Shown in pieces: positions 8,485-17,194 of a stretch of DNA of 64,000 nt. Location: NCBI RefSeq assembly GCF_024752355.1, contig NZ_JANTHZ010000002.1:1-64000 (forward strand), in the 5' to 3' direction. Positions within the stretch are counted from its first letter, which is position 1, and each line of letters opens with the position of its first letter. Under the pieces are notes generated by a model. It was not told the origin of the DNA. It ran no database searches and saw only the letters and a program-made list of their open reading frames with translations. The stretch is from Ancylobacter mangrovi (GTDB lineage: Bacteria > Pseudomonadota > Alphaproteobacteria > Rhizobiales > Xanthobacteraceae). The position numbers and the translations under genes are program-made.

Positions 8485-10062
8485 TCATGGGTGAATATGC
8501 CGGTCGGGAACCGACCAGCAGTCGTCCACTGAGCGGTCGAGCTGGTGCTTCATGATCCGCTCGCTGGCGGTACGCGGAAACACGTCCAGGAAGGCGATGT
8601 AGCGGGGCATCTGAAAGCTCGCGAGCCGCGGCGCGAGCCACTGCCAGAGCACGCCGGGCTCGAGAGTCCCCGGCTGGCGGAGCTGGACGAACAGCTTGAT
8701 GTCGGCCTCGCCGACATCGGAGGCCACGCCGATCACGGCGCAGTCCTCGACTTCGGGATGGGCGCTGACGACGCGCTCGACCTCCCAGGCCGAGACGTTC
8801 TCGCCCTTCACCCGCACGCTGTCGGTCTGCCGGCCGAGGAAACGCAGATGGCCGCCCGGCAGCCACTGGCCGGCATCGCCGGTATGGAGCGCGCCGTCGC
8901 GCAGCGTCCGGGCGGTCGCTTCCGGCTCGTCTATGTAGCCGGCAAAGATCGCCTCGCGCCGCTTCGGCCGGATGACGATCTCCCCGCGTTCGGCCGGCGC
9001 ACCGGTCTGGGGATCGTGCAGTTCGACCTCGAACCAGGGAAGTGCCCGGCCGATCGAGCCGACCACCCGTTCGGCATTCACGGTCGCGATGCTCGAGGTC
9101 TCGGTCATGCCGTAGCATTCGCGGATCACGACGCCGTAGCGTTCTTCGAAGGCGCGCCAAATGTCCGCCGGGCACCCTCCGCCCCAGGCGATACGCACGC
9201 CGTGCTCGCGATCTTTCGCCGAGGGCGGCTGCTTGAGCAGGATCTGCAGAACGCCGCCCAGATAGTGAATATGGGTCGCGCCGGCCGTGCGCGCCGCCTC
9301 CCAGAAACCTCGCGCGCTGAACCGCGGCAGCATGGCGAGGTGAACCCGGCGCAGCAGCGGGACGACGAGGAGCTGAGCGCCGCCGATGTGGTGCAGCGGC
9401 TCCCACATCAGCAGCACGTCGTCATCGGCGAGATCGGCGACCCGCAGCGCACCCTCGGCGGCGAAGCGCAGCATGGCATGCGTCACCGGCACGCCTTTCG
9501 GGCGCCCGGTCGTGCCGGAGGTGTAGCAGATCGCGAACAGGTCCGAGGCCGCGACATCGGCATTCTCGATCGGGCCGTCGATCGGCCCCGCCAGCACGGT
9601 GTCGAGGCTTTCCCCCATCTCCGCAGTGGAGACGAGGCGCGCGAGGTCGGGTGGCGCGACCTCGTCGACGCATGTGACCAGCGAAGGATCGAGCACCATA
9701 AGGTCGACGTGCGCGCTTTCGAGCACGAAGCGCAGCCCCTCGCCCCGCTGGCGCGTGTTCACCGGCACCCATACGGCGCCGATCCGCGCGATGCCGAGCA
9801 GCAAGGCGAAGTAGCGCGGATGGGTGTCCATCATCGCGGCGATGCGGCTGCCCTCGCCAAATCCATGTCGGCGGCACCAGGCGGCGAAGGCGGCGGATTG
9901 CCGCTCAAGGTCCCCGAAACGCGTCTCGCGCCCCTCGAAGACGGCGAAACGCCGGTCTGGATCGGCCTCGGCGAGGCGCAGGAAGTCGCCAAGAAAGCTG
10001 TCGACGTCGCCGGGCAGATCGGTACCGGCTGGGTCTGGCGCTGCGGCTAACTCGAAGTGCAC
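8485..10062 (-). CDS. AMP-forming acyl-CoA synthetase (CaiC/fatty-acid ligase type)
   Basis: A 525-residue member of the ANL superfamily that would activate a carboxylic acid to its CoA thioester using ATP. Motifs: phosphate loop YTSGTTGRPKG (180-190), aromatic motif ECYGMTETS, GDAGQWLPGGHLRFLGRQTDS with the hinge, and the conserved lysine region near MKHQLDRS. The GTG at 10060-10062 is preceded by AGGAA about 9 bases upstream, which decides the start. It is the first gene of the operon running to the left edge, divergent from the IclR regulator. Resemblance to crotonobetaine/carnitine-CoA ligases is a guess from context. Confidence 0.86.
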   Translation of the reverse strand: MHFELAAAPDPAGTDLPGDVDSFLGDFLRLAEADPDRRFAVFEGRETRFGDLERQSAAFAAWCRRHGFGEGSRIAAMMDTHPRYFALLLGIARIGAVWVPVNTRQRGEGLRFVLESAHVDLMVLDPSLVTCVDEVAPPDLARLVSTAEMGESLDTVLAGPIDGPIENADVAASDLFAICYTSGTTGRPKGVPVTHAMLRFAAEGALRVADLADDDVLLMWEPLHHIGGAQLLVVPLLRRVHLAMLPRFSARGFWEAARTAGATHIHYLGGVLQILLKQPPSAKDREHGVRIAWGGGCPADIWRAFEERYGVVIRECYGMTETSSIATVNAERVVGSIGRALPWFEVELHDPQTGAPAERGEIVIRPKRREAIFAGYIDEPEATARTLRDGALHTGDAGQWLPGGHLRFLGRQTDSVRVKGENVSAWEVERVVSAHPEVEDCAVIGVASDVGEADIKLFVQLRQPGTLEPGVLWQWLAPRLASFQMPRYIAFLDVFPRTASERIMKHQLDRSVDDCWSVPDRHIHP

Positions 10063-10164
10063 GGGCCACTTTCCTGCTTTATGTGAACTCAGAGTATTGC
10101 AATACAATACATCATGTCGTATATTGTTACTAAGCAATCGTGACAAGTCAATAAGGGGATGGGC
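10063..10164. promoter_or_regulatory. Divergent promoter with 12-base perfect palindrome
   Basis: AT-rich gap between the ligase operon and the IclR gene. GTATTGCAATAC at 10094-10105 is a perfect palindrome and the half CAATAC repeats immediately after it (CAATACAATAC), as expected for an operator. Likely bound by the adjacent IclR protein (inference). Confidence 0.55.
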
Positions 10165-10980
10165 ATGGCGACGAAGAAGCGCGACGAAGGGAAGGCGAGC
10201 GGCGTCGAAGATCCGTTGATGGTCCGATCCGTCGAGAAGGCTTTCCGCGTTCTCTCCGCCTTCGATTCCGGCCATGGCGCGCTCAGCCTGTCGCAGATCG
10301 CAGGAGCGACCGGGCTCGACAAGAGCGCCGCGCAGCGGTTCACCCACACGCTGCTGACGCTCGGCTACCTCTCGAAGGATCCGGTCACCAAGCAATACGA
10401 GCTGACGCCGAAGACGCTTGACCTCGGCTATCACTACACACGCTCCAGCGCCCTGGTGGAGCGCTCGCTGCCCTACCTGATCCATCTGAGCCAGGTGACC
10501 GCCGAGACGGTGAGTCTCACGGTGCTCGACGGTTGCGATGTCGTCTTCATCGCCCGTTTCCTCAGCCCGCACATGCTCAATACCGGCGTCATCGTCGGCA
10601 GCCGTCGCCCGGCCTACTGCACCGCCCCGGGCATTGCCATGCTCGCGGCCCTCCCGCCCGAGGAAGCGATCGACATCCTGGAGCGTTCGGACCGGCGCCC
10701 CTACACGCCCAACACGGTGTGGGAGATGGAGGCACTCAAGGAGAAGCTCCGGCACACTCGCGAGCGGGCATTCTCCCTCGCCAATGAGGAGATCCACATC
10801 GGCGACATCTCGCTCGCCGCGGCGATCCTTTCGGGCACCGGCCGCGTCGCCGGAGCGGTCAGCATCGGCGTTTCCCGCATCCGCTATGACAAGGACGAGG
10901 CCGTCGACAAATTCGCGCCGCTGGTGGTCGCGACGGCGCAATCCGTGTCACGGGCCGGCCCAGTGCCGCAATTGCGCTGA
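10165..10980 (+). CDS. IclR family transcriptional regulator
   Basis: DNA-binding regulator of 271 residues. The amino-terminal winged helix reads VEKAFRVLSAFDSG...LSQIAGATGLDKSAAQRF; the remainder is the GAF-like IclR effector domain (HTRERAFSLANEEIHIGDISLAA...). I prefer the ATG at 10165, which sits 7-8 bases after AAGGGG; an ATG at 10159 is too close. It faces the acyl-CoA/ABC operon and is followed by the amine-dehydrogenase cluster, so either or both may be its targets. Effector unknown. Confidence 0.9.
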   Translation: MATKKRDEGKASGVEDPLMVRSVEKAFRVLSAFDSGHGALSLSQIAGATGLDKSAAQRFTHTLLTLGYLSKDPVTKQYELTPKTLDLGYHYTRSSALVERSLPYLIHLSQVTAETVSLTVLDGCDVVFIARFLSPHMLNTGVIVGSRRPAYCTAPGIAMLAALPPEEAIDILERSDRRPYTPNTVWEMEALKEKLRHTRERAFSLANEEIHIGDISLAAAILSGTGRVAGAVSIGVSRIRYDKDEAVDKFAPLVVATAQSVSRAGPVPQLR

Positions 10981-11124
10981 TCGGTAGATCATTATCACAA
11001 TGCAATATCTCATATTAAAATATGGGAATTATATCTTGAACTGATCCGAACTGCATCCGATAGTGCCTCCACGGCCGAAGAGCAGCCGAGGCGAGCCGGG
11101 ACGGACGGCAGGGAACAGGGATCG
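10981..11124 (+). promoter_or_regulatory. Promoter region of the 11125-15099 operon with inverted repeat
   Basis: The first 60 bases are AT-rich in a GC-rich setting. CATATT-AA-AATATG at 11011-11024 is an inverted repeat, and ATGCAATAT just upstream resembles the TTGCAATAC element before the IclR gene. Suggests the same regulator may act here; spacing and half-sites are not identical, so this is tentative. Confidence 0.4.
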
Positions 11125-12207
11125 ATGGGCGAAGCGGAAATACTGATATTCGGCACCGGCTCCTTCGCGGCCCGGATTCTTTTCGACCTTGTCGCCGTCG
11201 CCACCGAGCCGACCCGCATCGTGATCGCCGGCCGCAACGCCGATCGCCTCGCCTGGCTCGCCGCTGCCGCAAATGCCCGCGCAGGCATCTTCGGGACACC
11301 CGCCACCGTTCTGGCCGAGCGCGCCGACCTGCTCGAGGGAGATGCGGGCGCGACGGTCATCGCCCGCCACCGTCCGAAGGTCATCGTTCAGGCCGCATCG
11401 CCGCAGGCATCGAGCGTCATCGCCGCCACCGGCAATCGCTGGGCCTCGCTGATCGCACAGGCCGGGCTTAGCCTGACGACGGTCTTCCAGGCCTTCCTTT
11501 CCGCGAAGGTGGCCTCGGCGACGGCAGAGGCATCCCCGGGCTCCCACTTCATCAATTGCTGCTATCCGGACGTCGCGAACGGCGTGCTCAAGGCGCTGGG
11601 CCTGCCCGTGACGTCGGGGGTCGGCAATGTATCGATCCTGTCCTCTCTGTTCGCGACCAGCCCCGCCGCGACCGGTCGAGAGGTCAAGGTGCTGGCGCAC
11701 TACCAGACGATAACGCCGTGGCGCCAGTCGCCCCCGGAACGGCGCGGGCCCGCGCCGCGCGTGTGGATCGACGACGTCGAGGTCGAGGACGTCTTCGCGA
11801 CCTTCCGCGACGTGCAGCTCACCCGCGAACCGGTGATCGACGTGTCGGGTGCCGCCGGCGTACCCATGATGCTCGCCATGGCCCATGGTCATGACTGGCG
11901 CGGCCATGTTCCCGGGCCCAACGGACTGCCGGGCGGTTATCCCGCGGCAATGCGGGGCGGCGTGCTGGCCATTGATCCCCCCTCGGGAATCGACGCGGAG
12001 GCGGCCATTTCCTGGAACGCGGCCTTCGAGCACCGCAGCGGCGCGTTCATCGACGAGCGCAACTGGCTGCGCTACGCCGGCACCGTGCGCGACTGCCTCG
12101 CCAGCGTGAGCCCCACGCTTGCCGAGGGCTTTCCGGTGAGCGCCCTGTACGAGGTCCACAAGGAGATGACCGCGCTGCGGCGTCGCCTCGAGGCGCAGGC
12201 GGCGTGA
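11125..12207 (+). CDS. NAD(P)-binding Rossmann-fold protein, function unknown
   Basis: A 360-residue cytosolic protein opening with a dinucleotide-binding motif (ILIFGTGSFAARIL, residues 6-19), then a second Rossmann half with VIVQAASPQAS. The rest is not a family I can name firmly; saccharopine-dehydrogenase-like or opine-dehydrogenase-like NAD-binding proteins have a similar plan. It is the first gene of a four-gene operon: its stop overlaps the GTG of the 2Fe-2S gene. Placed before a three-subunit flavin amine dehydrogenase, it could reduce or rearrange the imine or keto product (inference only). Confidence 0.7.
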   Translation: MGEAEILIFGTGSFAARILFDLVAVATEPTRIVIAGRNADRLAWLAAAANARAGIFGTPATVLAERADLLEGDAGATVIARHRPKVIVQAASPQASSVIAATGNRWASLIAQAGLSLTTVFQAFLSAKVASATAEASPGSHFINCCYPDVANGVLKALGLPVTSGVGNVSILSSLFATSPAATGREVKVLAHYQTITPWRQSPPERRGPAPRVWIDDVEVEDVFATFRDVQLTREPVIDVSGAAGVPMMLAMAHGHDWRGHVPGPNGLPGGYPAAMRGGVLAIDPPSGIDAEAAISWNAAFEHRSGAFIDERNWLRYAGTVRDCLASVSPTLAEGFPVSALYEVHKEMTALRRRLEAQAA

Positions 12208-12536
12208 GTCTGGACAGGATGACCGCCATGGACGAAGGGGCGCAGTTTCACCGGGTCTTTCCGCTCACCGGCGCCGACTGCGACGTGTGGGTCGACGGAC
12301 GTCGTCTCAAGGCGCGCCGCGGGCAGAGCCTGCTCAGCCTCCTGCTGGAGCATGGCGGCCGGGTCCGCACGCATGAACGCACCGGCGAACCCCGCGCCGG
12401 CTTCTGCCTGATGGGGGCGTGCCAGGACTGCTGGGTCTGGCTCAGCCCTACCCAACGCGGACGCGCCTGCACCACTCCGGTCGAACCGGGAATGCGATGC
12501 TTCACCCGCTCTCCCGAGGCCGAGGTCCTGCCGTGA
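12204..12536 (+). CDS. 2Fe-2S ferredoxin-like small subunit of an HcnA/SoxA-type dehydrogenase
   Basis: A 110-residue protein with the pattern C-x4-C-x2-C and a fourth cysteine 12 residues later (GFCLMGACQDC...ACTT), the binding set of plant-type 2Fe-2S domains as in HcnA, the small opine-oxidase subunit and the amino-terminal part of sarcosine oxidase alpha. The GTG at 12204 overlaps the previous stop; in-frame ATGs at 12219 and 12228 are alternatives. It would pass electrons between the flavin subunits encoded next and an acceptor. Confidence 0.85.
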   Translation: MSLDRMTAMDEGAQFHRVFPLTGADCDVWVDGRRLKARRGQSLLSLLLEHGGRVRTHERTGEPRAGFCLMGACQDCWVWLSPTQRGRACTTPVEPGMRCFTRSPEAEVLP

Positions 12537-13906
12537 AGCGCGTGGCGATCGTCGGCGCCGGCCCTGCGGGCATCGCGGCCGCCGACCTGCTGGTCGGCCG
12601 CGCCGGCATAAGCGTGACCCTGATCGACGAAGGACAGCAGCCGGGCGGACAGATCTTTCGCCAGCCGCATCCAGGTCTCGCCACCGACATGAAGCGGCTG
12701 CTCGGTGCCGGCCATGCGCGGCTCGAACGCTTCCGGGCGCTCTGCAGCAATGTGCTGCCACAGCTCGATTACCGGCCGCGCACGCTGGTGTGGAACGTCT
12801 TCGGCGGCGAACTGATGACCCTCGGCGAGAGGGGGGTCGACAGCCTTTCCTATGACGCGCTGCTGATCGCCACGGGAGCGACAGACCGTGTCCTGCCGGT
12901 CGAGGGCTGGACGATGCCGGGCGTCTATACCCTTGGGGGTGCGCAGATCCTGCTGAAGGAGCAGGGATGCCTGATCGGGCGGCAGGTCGTTTTCTGCGGC
13001 GCCTCGCCATTGCTCTATCTGGCGGCGCTGCAATATCACCGGGCCGGCGGGGCGGTCGCCGCGGTGCTCGACACCACGCCGATCGCGGCCAAGGTGAAGG
13101 CGATCCCTCGCCTGCTCGCCCTGCCGGGCGTCCTCAAGGACGGCCTCTCCTATATGGCGGCGCTCCGCCTTGCCGGCGTACCCATCGTCGGCGGCGTGAC
13201 GCTCGACGCATTTGTCGGCGAGGGGCGTGCCGCCGAGGTCCGCTACCGCGCCGGCGGACAGGCGCATGCCGTCGCCTGCGACGCAGTTGCCTATGGCTTC
13301 GGGCTGCGGCCCGAAATGCAGCTCGCGGAGCTGGCGGACTGCGCGCTGCGCTACGACTCGTTCCGTCGTCAATGGTATCCAGACCATGACGGAGACGGTC
13401 GCTGCGGCCATGGCGTCTATGTCGCCGGCGACGTCGCGCAGATGGGCGGCGCCGAGGCGGCCGGCCACTCGGGACGCCTCGCTGCGCTGTCGATCCTCGC
13501 CGATTTCGGCCTCGAAGCGCCGGCCTCCCCCGAGCCGGACCGGGCCGCGCTGGCACGTCAACTCACCTTCCAGGACGGACTTGGCCATGCCTTCGCCTGG
13601 CCTGCCGCCCATGTCGCCGGCTTGGCGGACGAGGTGATGTTGTGCCGCTGCGAGGGCGTGAGCGTCGGTGAGGTGCGTCGCGGGCTGCGCAGCGACGGCG
13701 GGCCGCAGGAGGCGAATCGCGCCAAGGCGGCGACCCGCTGCGGCATGGGGCGCTGCCAGGGCCGCTTCTGCGGCTCGGCACTGGCGGAACTCGTCGCCGC
13801 CGAGACCGGTGCGGACGGGGTGGCTCGGCCGCTCGACCGCCTCCGCGCCCAGCCTCCGATCAAGCCGCTGCCGATCAGCGCGGTGGCCGGGGAGCCACTC
13901 GCATGA
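12533..13906 (+). CDS. FAD/NAD-binding oxidoreductase subunit (HcnB/OoxA type)
   Basis: A 457-residue flavoprotein beginning VKRVAIVGAGPAGIAAADLL, a classic GxGxxG FAD site, with an internal NAD-type domain and ATGATDRVLPVEGW. The carboxy end has a BFD-like iron-sulfur cluster site: CRCEGV, then CGMGRCQGRFC. The GTG at 12533-12535 overlaps the TGA of the 2Fe-2S gene; reading further upstream is the other gene's frame. With the genes either side it should make a heterotrimer that oxidises an amine or amino acid, as in hydrogen cyanide synthase, opine oxidase and D-hydroxyproline dehydrogenase. Which substrate cannot be told. Confidence 0.86.
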   Translation: MKRVAIVGAGPAGIAAADLLVGRAGISVTLIDEGQQPGGQIFRQPHPGLATDMKRLLGAGHARLERFRALCSNVLPQLDYRPRTLVWNVFGGELMTLGERGVDSLSYDALLIATGATDRVLPVEGWTMPGVYTLGGAQILLKEQGCLIGRQVVFCGASPLLYLAALQYHRAGGAVAAVLDTTPIAAKVKAIPRLLALPGVLKDGLSYMAALRLAGVPIVGGVTLDAFVGEGRAAEVRYRAGGQAHAVACDAVAYGFGLRPEMQLAELADCALRYDSFRRQWYPDHDGDGRCGHGVYVAGDVAQMGGAEAAGHSGRLAALSILADFGLEAPASPEPDRAALARQLTFQDGLGHAFAWPAAHVAGLADEVMLCRCEGVSVGEVRRGLRSDGGPQEANRAKAATRCGMGRCQGRFCGSALAELVAAETGADGVARPLDRLRAQPPIKPLPISAVAGEPLA

Positions 13907-15099
13907 GCCAGATGCATACGGATGTCGTCATCATCGGCGCCGGCTCGATCGGCACTCTGACCGCCCTGTATCTGGTCCGTCAGGGTCTCTCGGTGGTGCT
14001 GCTCGATCGCGGCTTCGCGGGCGGCCAGTCGACCGGCGTGAGCCCAGGCAGCCTGCGGCTCCAGGGCCGTAACCCGACCGAGATGCCGCTCTCCATGCGC
14101 GCGCAGGAGATGTGGGAGGCGTTCGAGGACGATATTGGCGAGAGTGTCGAGTTCGAGCAGAAGGGTCATCTGTTCCTGGCCCTGACACCGGCGCACCTCG
14201 ACAAGATAGACGCCCTGATGCCGATCGAAGCGGCGCACGGGAATTTCTGCGAGAAACTTTCCCGGGACGAGGTCCTCAGCCGCTGGCCGTGCCTGACGCC
14301 GGAGAACCTTGGCGGCATGTTCAATCCGCGCTCGGCCGTGGTGAATTCGCGCATGGTCGCGCCGGCCGTCGCTCGGGCGGCGTCGCGCGCAGGCGCGCTT
14401 TTGTTCGAGCAGGAAGAGGTGCTCTCCGTGGAGCGGAAGGGGGAAACCTTCCTCACCCGCACCGACCGCGACCGCCGCATCGAATCGCCGATCGTGGTGA
14501 ACGCAGCCGGCATGTGGGCGCGCCCGTTCGCGAACGGCTTCGGCGAAGACGCGCCGATGTTCTCCGCCGGCCCTATCCAGATGGTCACGGAGCCCGTTCC
14601 GCAGTTCCTCGACCCGGTCGTGCATTCGGTGGATGGTCACATCATCTTCCGCCAGACCCTTGCCGGCAACATCGTCGTCGCCGGACATCCGCGTGTGCCG
14701 GTCGACGACGTCGCGCGGCGCTCGCGCGTGCCGCCCGACAAGACGCTGCGCAACATGCGGCGCCTGCTCAATGCCGCGCCGGGCCTGCTGCCGCAGAGCA
14801 TCATCCGCATCTGGACTGGCATCGAGGGCTATCTGCCCGACATGCTTCCGGTGCTCGGCCCGAGCGCCACCACCCCCGGGCTCTTCCATGCCTTTGGATG
14901 GAGCGGACACGGTCTGCAGTGCGCGCCCGCCGCCGCCGAGTCACTTACTCAGCTGATTGTCGGCGGCGCAAGCCGGATCGATCTCTCACCCTTCGCCATC
15001 GCCCGCTTCACCGGCGCGGTACGGCCGGACGAACAGAAGCTGAGGGACGAATTCGAGGACAATGTCGTCCGTCCACGCTCCGGCGCCGCCGCTTCCTGA
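13903..15099 (+). CDS. FAD-dependent amine/amino-acid oxidoreductase subunit (HcnC/DadA type)
   Basis: Catalytic flavoprotein, 398 residues, of the DAO family (glycine oxidase, sarcosine oxidase beta, HcnC). FAD motif VVIIGAGSIGTLTALYL near the start; carboxy-terminal FGWSGHGLQCAPAA closes the flavin site. ATGA overlap with the preceding gene. It would dehydrogenate a C-N bond to an imine while electrons leave through the two iron-sulfur partners. No signal peptide. It ends the operon; no further gene follows before 15430. Confidence 0.87.
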   Translation: MSQMHTDVVIIGAGSIGTLTALYLVRQGLSVVLLDRGFAGGQSTGVSPGSLRLQGRNPTEMPLSMRAQEMWEAFEDDIGESVEFEQKGHLFLALTPAHLDKIDALMPIEAAHGNFCEKLSRDEVLSRWPCLTPENLGGMFNPRSAVVNSRMVAPAVARAASRAGALLFEQEEVLSVERKGETFLTRTDRDRRIESPIVVNAAGMWARPFANGFGEDAPMFSAGPIQMVTEPVPQFLDPVVHSVDGHIIFRQTLAGNIVVAGHPRVPVDDVARRSRVPPDKTLRNMRRLLNAAPGLLPQSIIRIWTGIEGYLPDMLPVLGPSATTPGLFHAFGWSGHGLQCAPAAAESLTQLIVGGASRIDLSPFAIARFTGAVRPDEQKLRDEFEDNVVRPRSGAAAS

Positions 15100-15429
15100 T
15101 CGCCGCCGACAACCAGTGCTGGGTGCGCTATCCTTGATGATCGGCGCCTTCATCGCCTGCGCCGCAGCCGCGCTCGGCGGCAGGCAGCGAGATGATGCGG
15201 AAACTATCTACCTTGATGCGCGCGGCTGAGCACGTGTGCGGACCTTCATCGACCTACCCGGTCAGGCAGGCACGATCCTGCCACCGGGCGGAATCGGAAG
15301 CGGCATTAATAGGTCCGCGTTAAGCTATTGTTGGCACAGCACTCTGTGCAATGCTTCGGTCTCATCATGGCCTGCGCTGCGCTTCTTCCGCCGGCTGTTC
15401 GGGCGGGGCTGACGGGCCGCGCGGGTGGC
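15100..15429. other. Intergenic stretch without a recognisable gene
   Basis: 330 bases between convergent operons. I see no convincing reading frame or strong rho-independent hairpin with a T tract. A 30-codon frame at 15137-15229 with no ribosome site was not accepted. Confidence 0.6.
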
Positions 15430-17175
15430 TCAGCTCGCCTGCGCGATGCCGGGGTCGGCGTGAAACTGGGCGCTGATCATGCGCGCATAGATGCCGTCGG
15501 CGCCGATCAGTTCCTCGTGCGCGCCCTGCTCGGCCACTCCGTCGCGGGTGACGACGACGATGCGGTCGGCATTGCGCACGGTCGACAGCCGGTGGGCGAT
15601 GACCAGCGTGGTCCGCCCGACCGACAGCGCCGCGAGCGATTCCTGGATCTGCCGCTCGGTCTCGCTGTCGAGCGCCGAGGTCGCCTCGTCGAGGATGAGG
15701 ATCGGTGGGTCCTTCAGGAACATGCGGGCGATGGCGAGCCGCTGCTTCTGCCCGCCCGACAGCTTGACCCCGCGCTCGCCGATCACCGTGTCGAGCCCGG
15801 CGGGAAGGCCGGCGATCACCTGGTCGAGCTGCGCCCGGCGCGCGGCGCGCACGATGTCCGGCTCGCTGGCGTCGAGCCGTCCATAGGCGATGTTCTCGCG
15901 GATGGTGCCGGCGAACAGGAACACATCCTGCTGCACGATGCCGATGCTCCGGCGCAGCGAGGCCAGCGTCACGTCGCGCACGTCGTGCCCGTCGACGGTG
16001 ATGCGCCCGCCCGTCACCTCGTAGAAGCGCGGCAGCAGCGAGCAGATGGTGGTCTTGCCGGCGCCCGAAGGCCCGACGAAGGCCACCGTCTCGCCGGCGC
16101 GGATGTCGAGCGTTATTTCGTTCAGCACCGGCCGCCCGCTCGCATAGGCGAAGCTCACCCCCTCATAGCGCACATCGCCCCGCACCCCGGCGAGTTCGAT
16201 TGCGCCGGCGCGGTCGGCGATGTCCGGGCGTGTGGCGAGGAAGTCGAGATAGGAGCGGAAGCCCGCCAGCCCCTTCGGGTAGACCTCGATCACCGCGGCG
16301 ATCTTCTCCAGCGGGCGGAAGAACACCCCGACCAGCAGCAGGAAGCTGACGAAGCCGCCATTGGTCAGCTCGCCGCGGATGACGAGCCAGGTGCCGGCGA
16401 GCATCACCACCACCTGCGTCAGGCGCATGCCGAGATAGTTGAGCGACGCGTTCGCCGCCATCAGCCGGTAGGCCTCCAGCTTGGTGTCGCGGTAGCGCTC
16501 ATTGTCGGCGGCGAACAGTTCGCGCTCATGCGCCTCGTTGGCGAAGGCCTGCACGACGCGGATGCCGCCGACATTCTCCTCGATCCGGGCGTTGAACGCG
16601 CCCACGCGGCTGAACAGAGCCCGAAAATTGCGCGTCATGCGCCGGCCATGATGTGTCGTCACCCACGCCACCGCCGGCACGATGAAGCCTGTCAGCAGCG
16701 CCAGCGGCACGTTGACCGACAGCATCAGCGCGAAGGCGCCGACGAAGGTCATCACCGCGACGAACACGTCCTCCGGCCCGTGATGGGCGACCTCGCCCAC
16801 CTCCTCGAGGTCCTTGGTCAGGCGGGCGACCAGATGGCCGGTCTTCTGGTTGTCGAAGAAGGAGAAGGAGAGCTTCTGCACATGGTCGAAGGCGCGCCGG
16901 CGCATGTCGGTCTCGATGTTGATCCCGAGCCGGTGCCCCCAATAGGTGACGACGGCCATGAGGCCGGTGTTGAGCAGGTACACCGCCAGCAGGCCCGCCG
17001 CCGCGAACATGATCAGCCGCCAGTCCTGCTGCGGCAGCAGCCGGTCGACGAACAGCTTCACCGCCAGCGGGAAGCCGAGCTCCAGCAGGCCGGACAGCAC
17101 CGCGCAGGAGAAGTCGACGACGAACAGCCCCCGATAGGGCGCGTAATAGGTCAGGAACTGCCGGAGGATGCTCAT
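15430..17175 (-). CDS. ABC transporter, exporter-fold transmembrane plus ATPase
   Basis: A 581-residue half-transporter of the MsbA/IrtB fold: six predicted membrane helices in residues 1-310, then an ATPase domain with GPSGAGKTT, signature LSGGQKQR and ILILDEATSALD. It works as a dimer in the inner membrane. The start ATG at 17173-17175 lies 19 bases downstream of the siderophore-interacting reductase gene. Mycobacterial IrtAB shows that exporter-fold proteins linked to a siderophore-interacting domain can import ferric siderophores, so either siderophore export or import is possible here. Confidence 0.88.
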   Translation of the reverse strand: MSILRQFLTYYAPYRGLFVVDFSCAVLSGLLELGFPLAVKLFVDRLLPQQDWRLIMFAAAGLLAVYLLNTGLMAVVTYWGHRLGINIETDMRRRAFDHVQKLSFSFFDNQKTGHLVARLTKDLEEVGEVAHHGPEDVFVAVMTFVGAFALMLSVNVPLALLTGFIVPAVAWVTTHHGRRMTRNFRALFSRVGAFNARIEENVGGIRVVQAFANEAHERELFAADNERYRDTKLEAYRLMAANASLNYLGMRLTQVVVMLAGTWLVIRGELTNGGFVSFLLLVGVFFRPLEKIAAVIEVYPKGLAGFRSYLDFLATRPDIADRAGAIELAGVRGDVRYEGVSFAYASGRPVLNEITLDIRAGETVAFVGPSGAGKTTICSLLPRFYEVTGGRITVDGHDVRDVTLASLRRSIGIVQQDVFLFAGTIRENIAYGRLDASEPDIVRAARRAQLDQVIAGLPAGLDTVIGERGVKLSGGQKQRLAIARMFLKDPPILILDEATSALDSETERQIQESLAALSVGRTTLVIAHRLSTVRNADRIVVVTRDGVAEQGAHEELIGADGIYARMISAQFHADPGIAQAS

Positions 17176-17194
17176 TAATCGCCACCGCGCCGTG

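Noticed and set aside
15137..15229. Possible 30-residue peptide with hydrophobic start
   Set aside because: No ribosome site and no partner gene; such a short frame is expected by chance in a 330-base gap.
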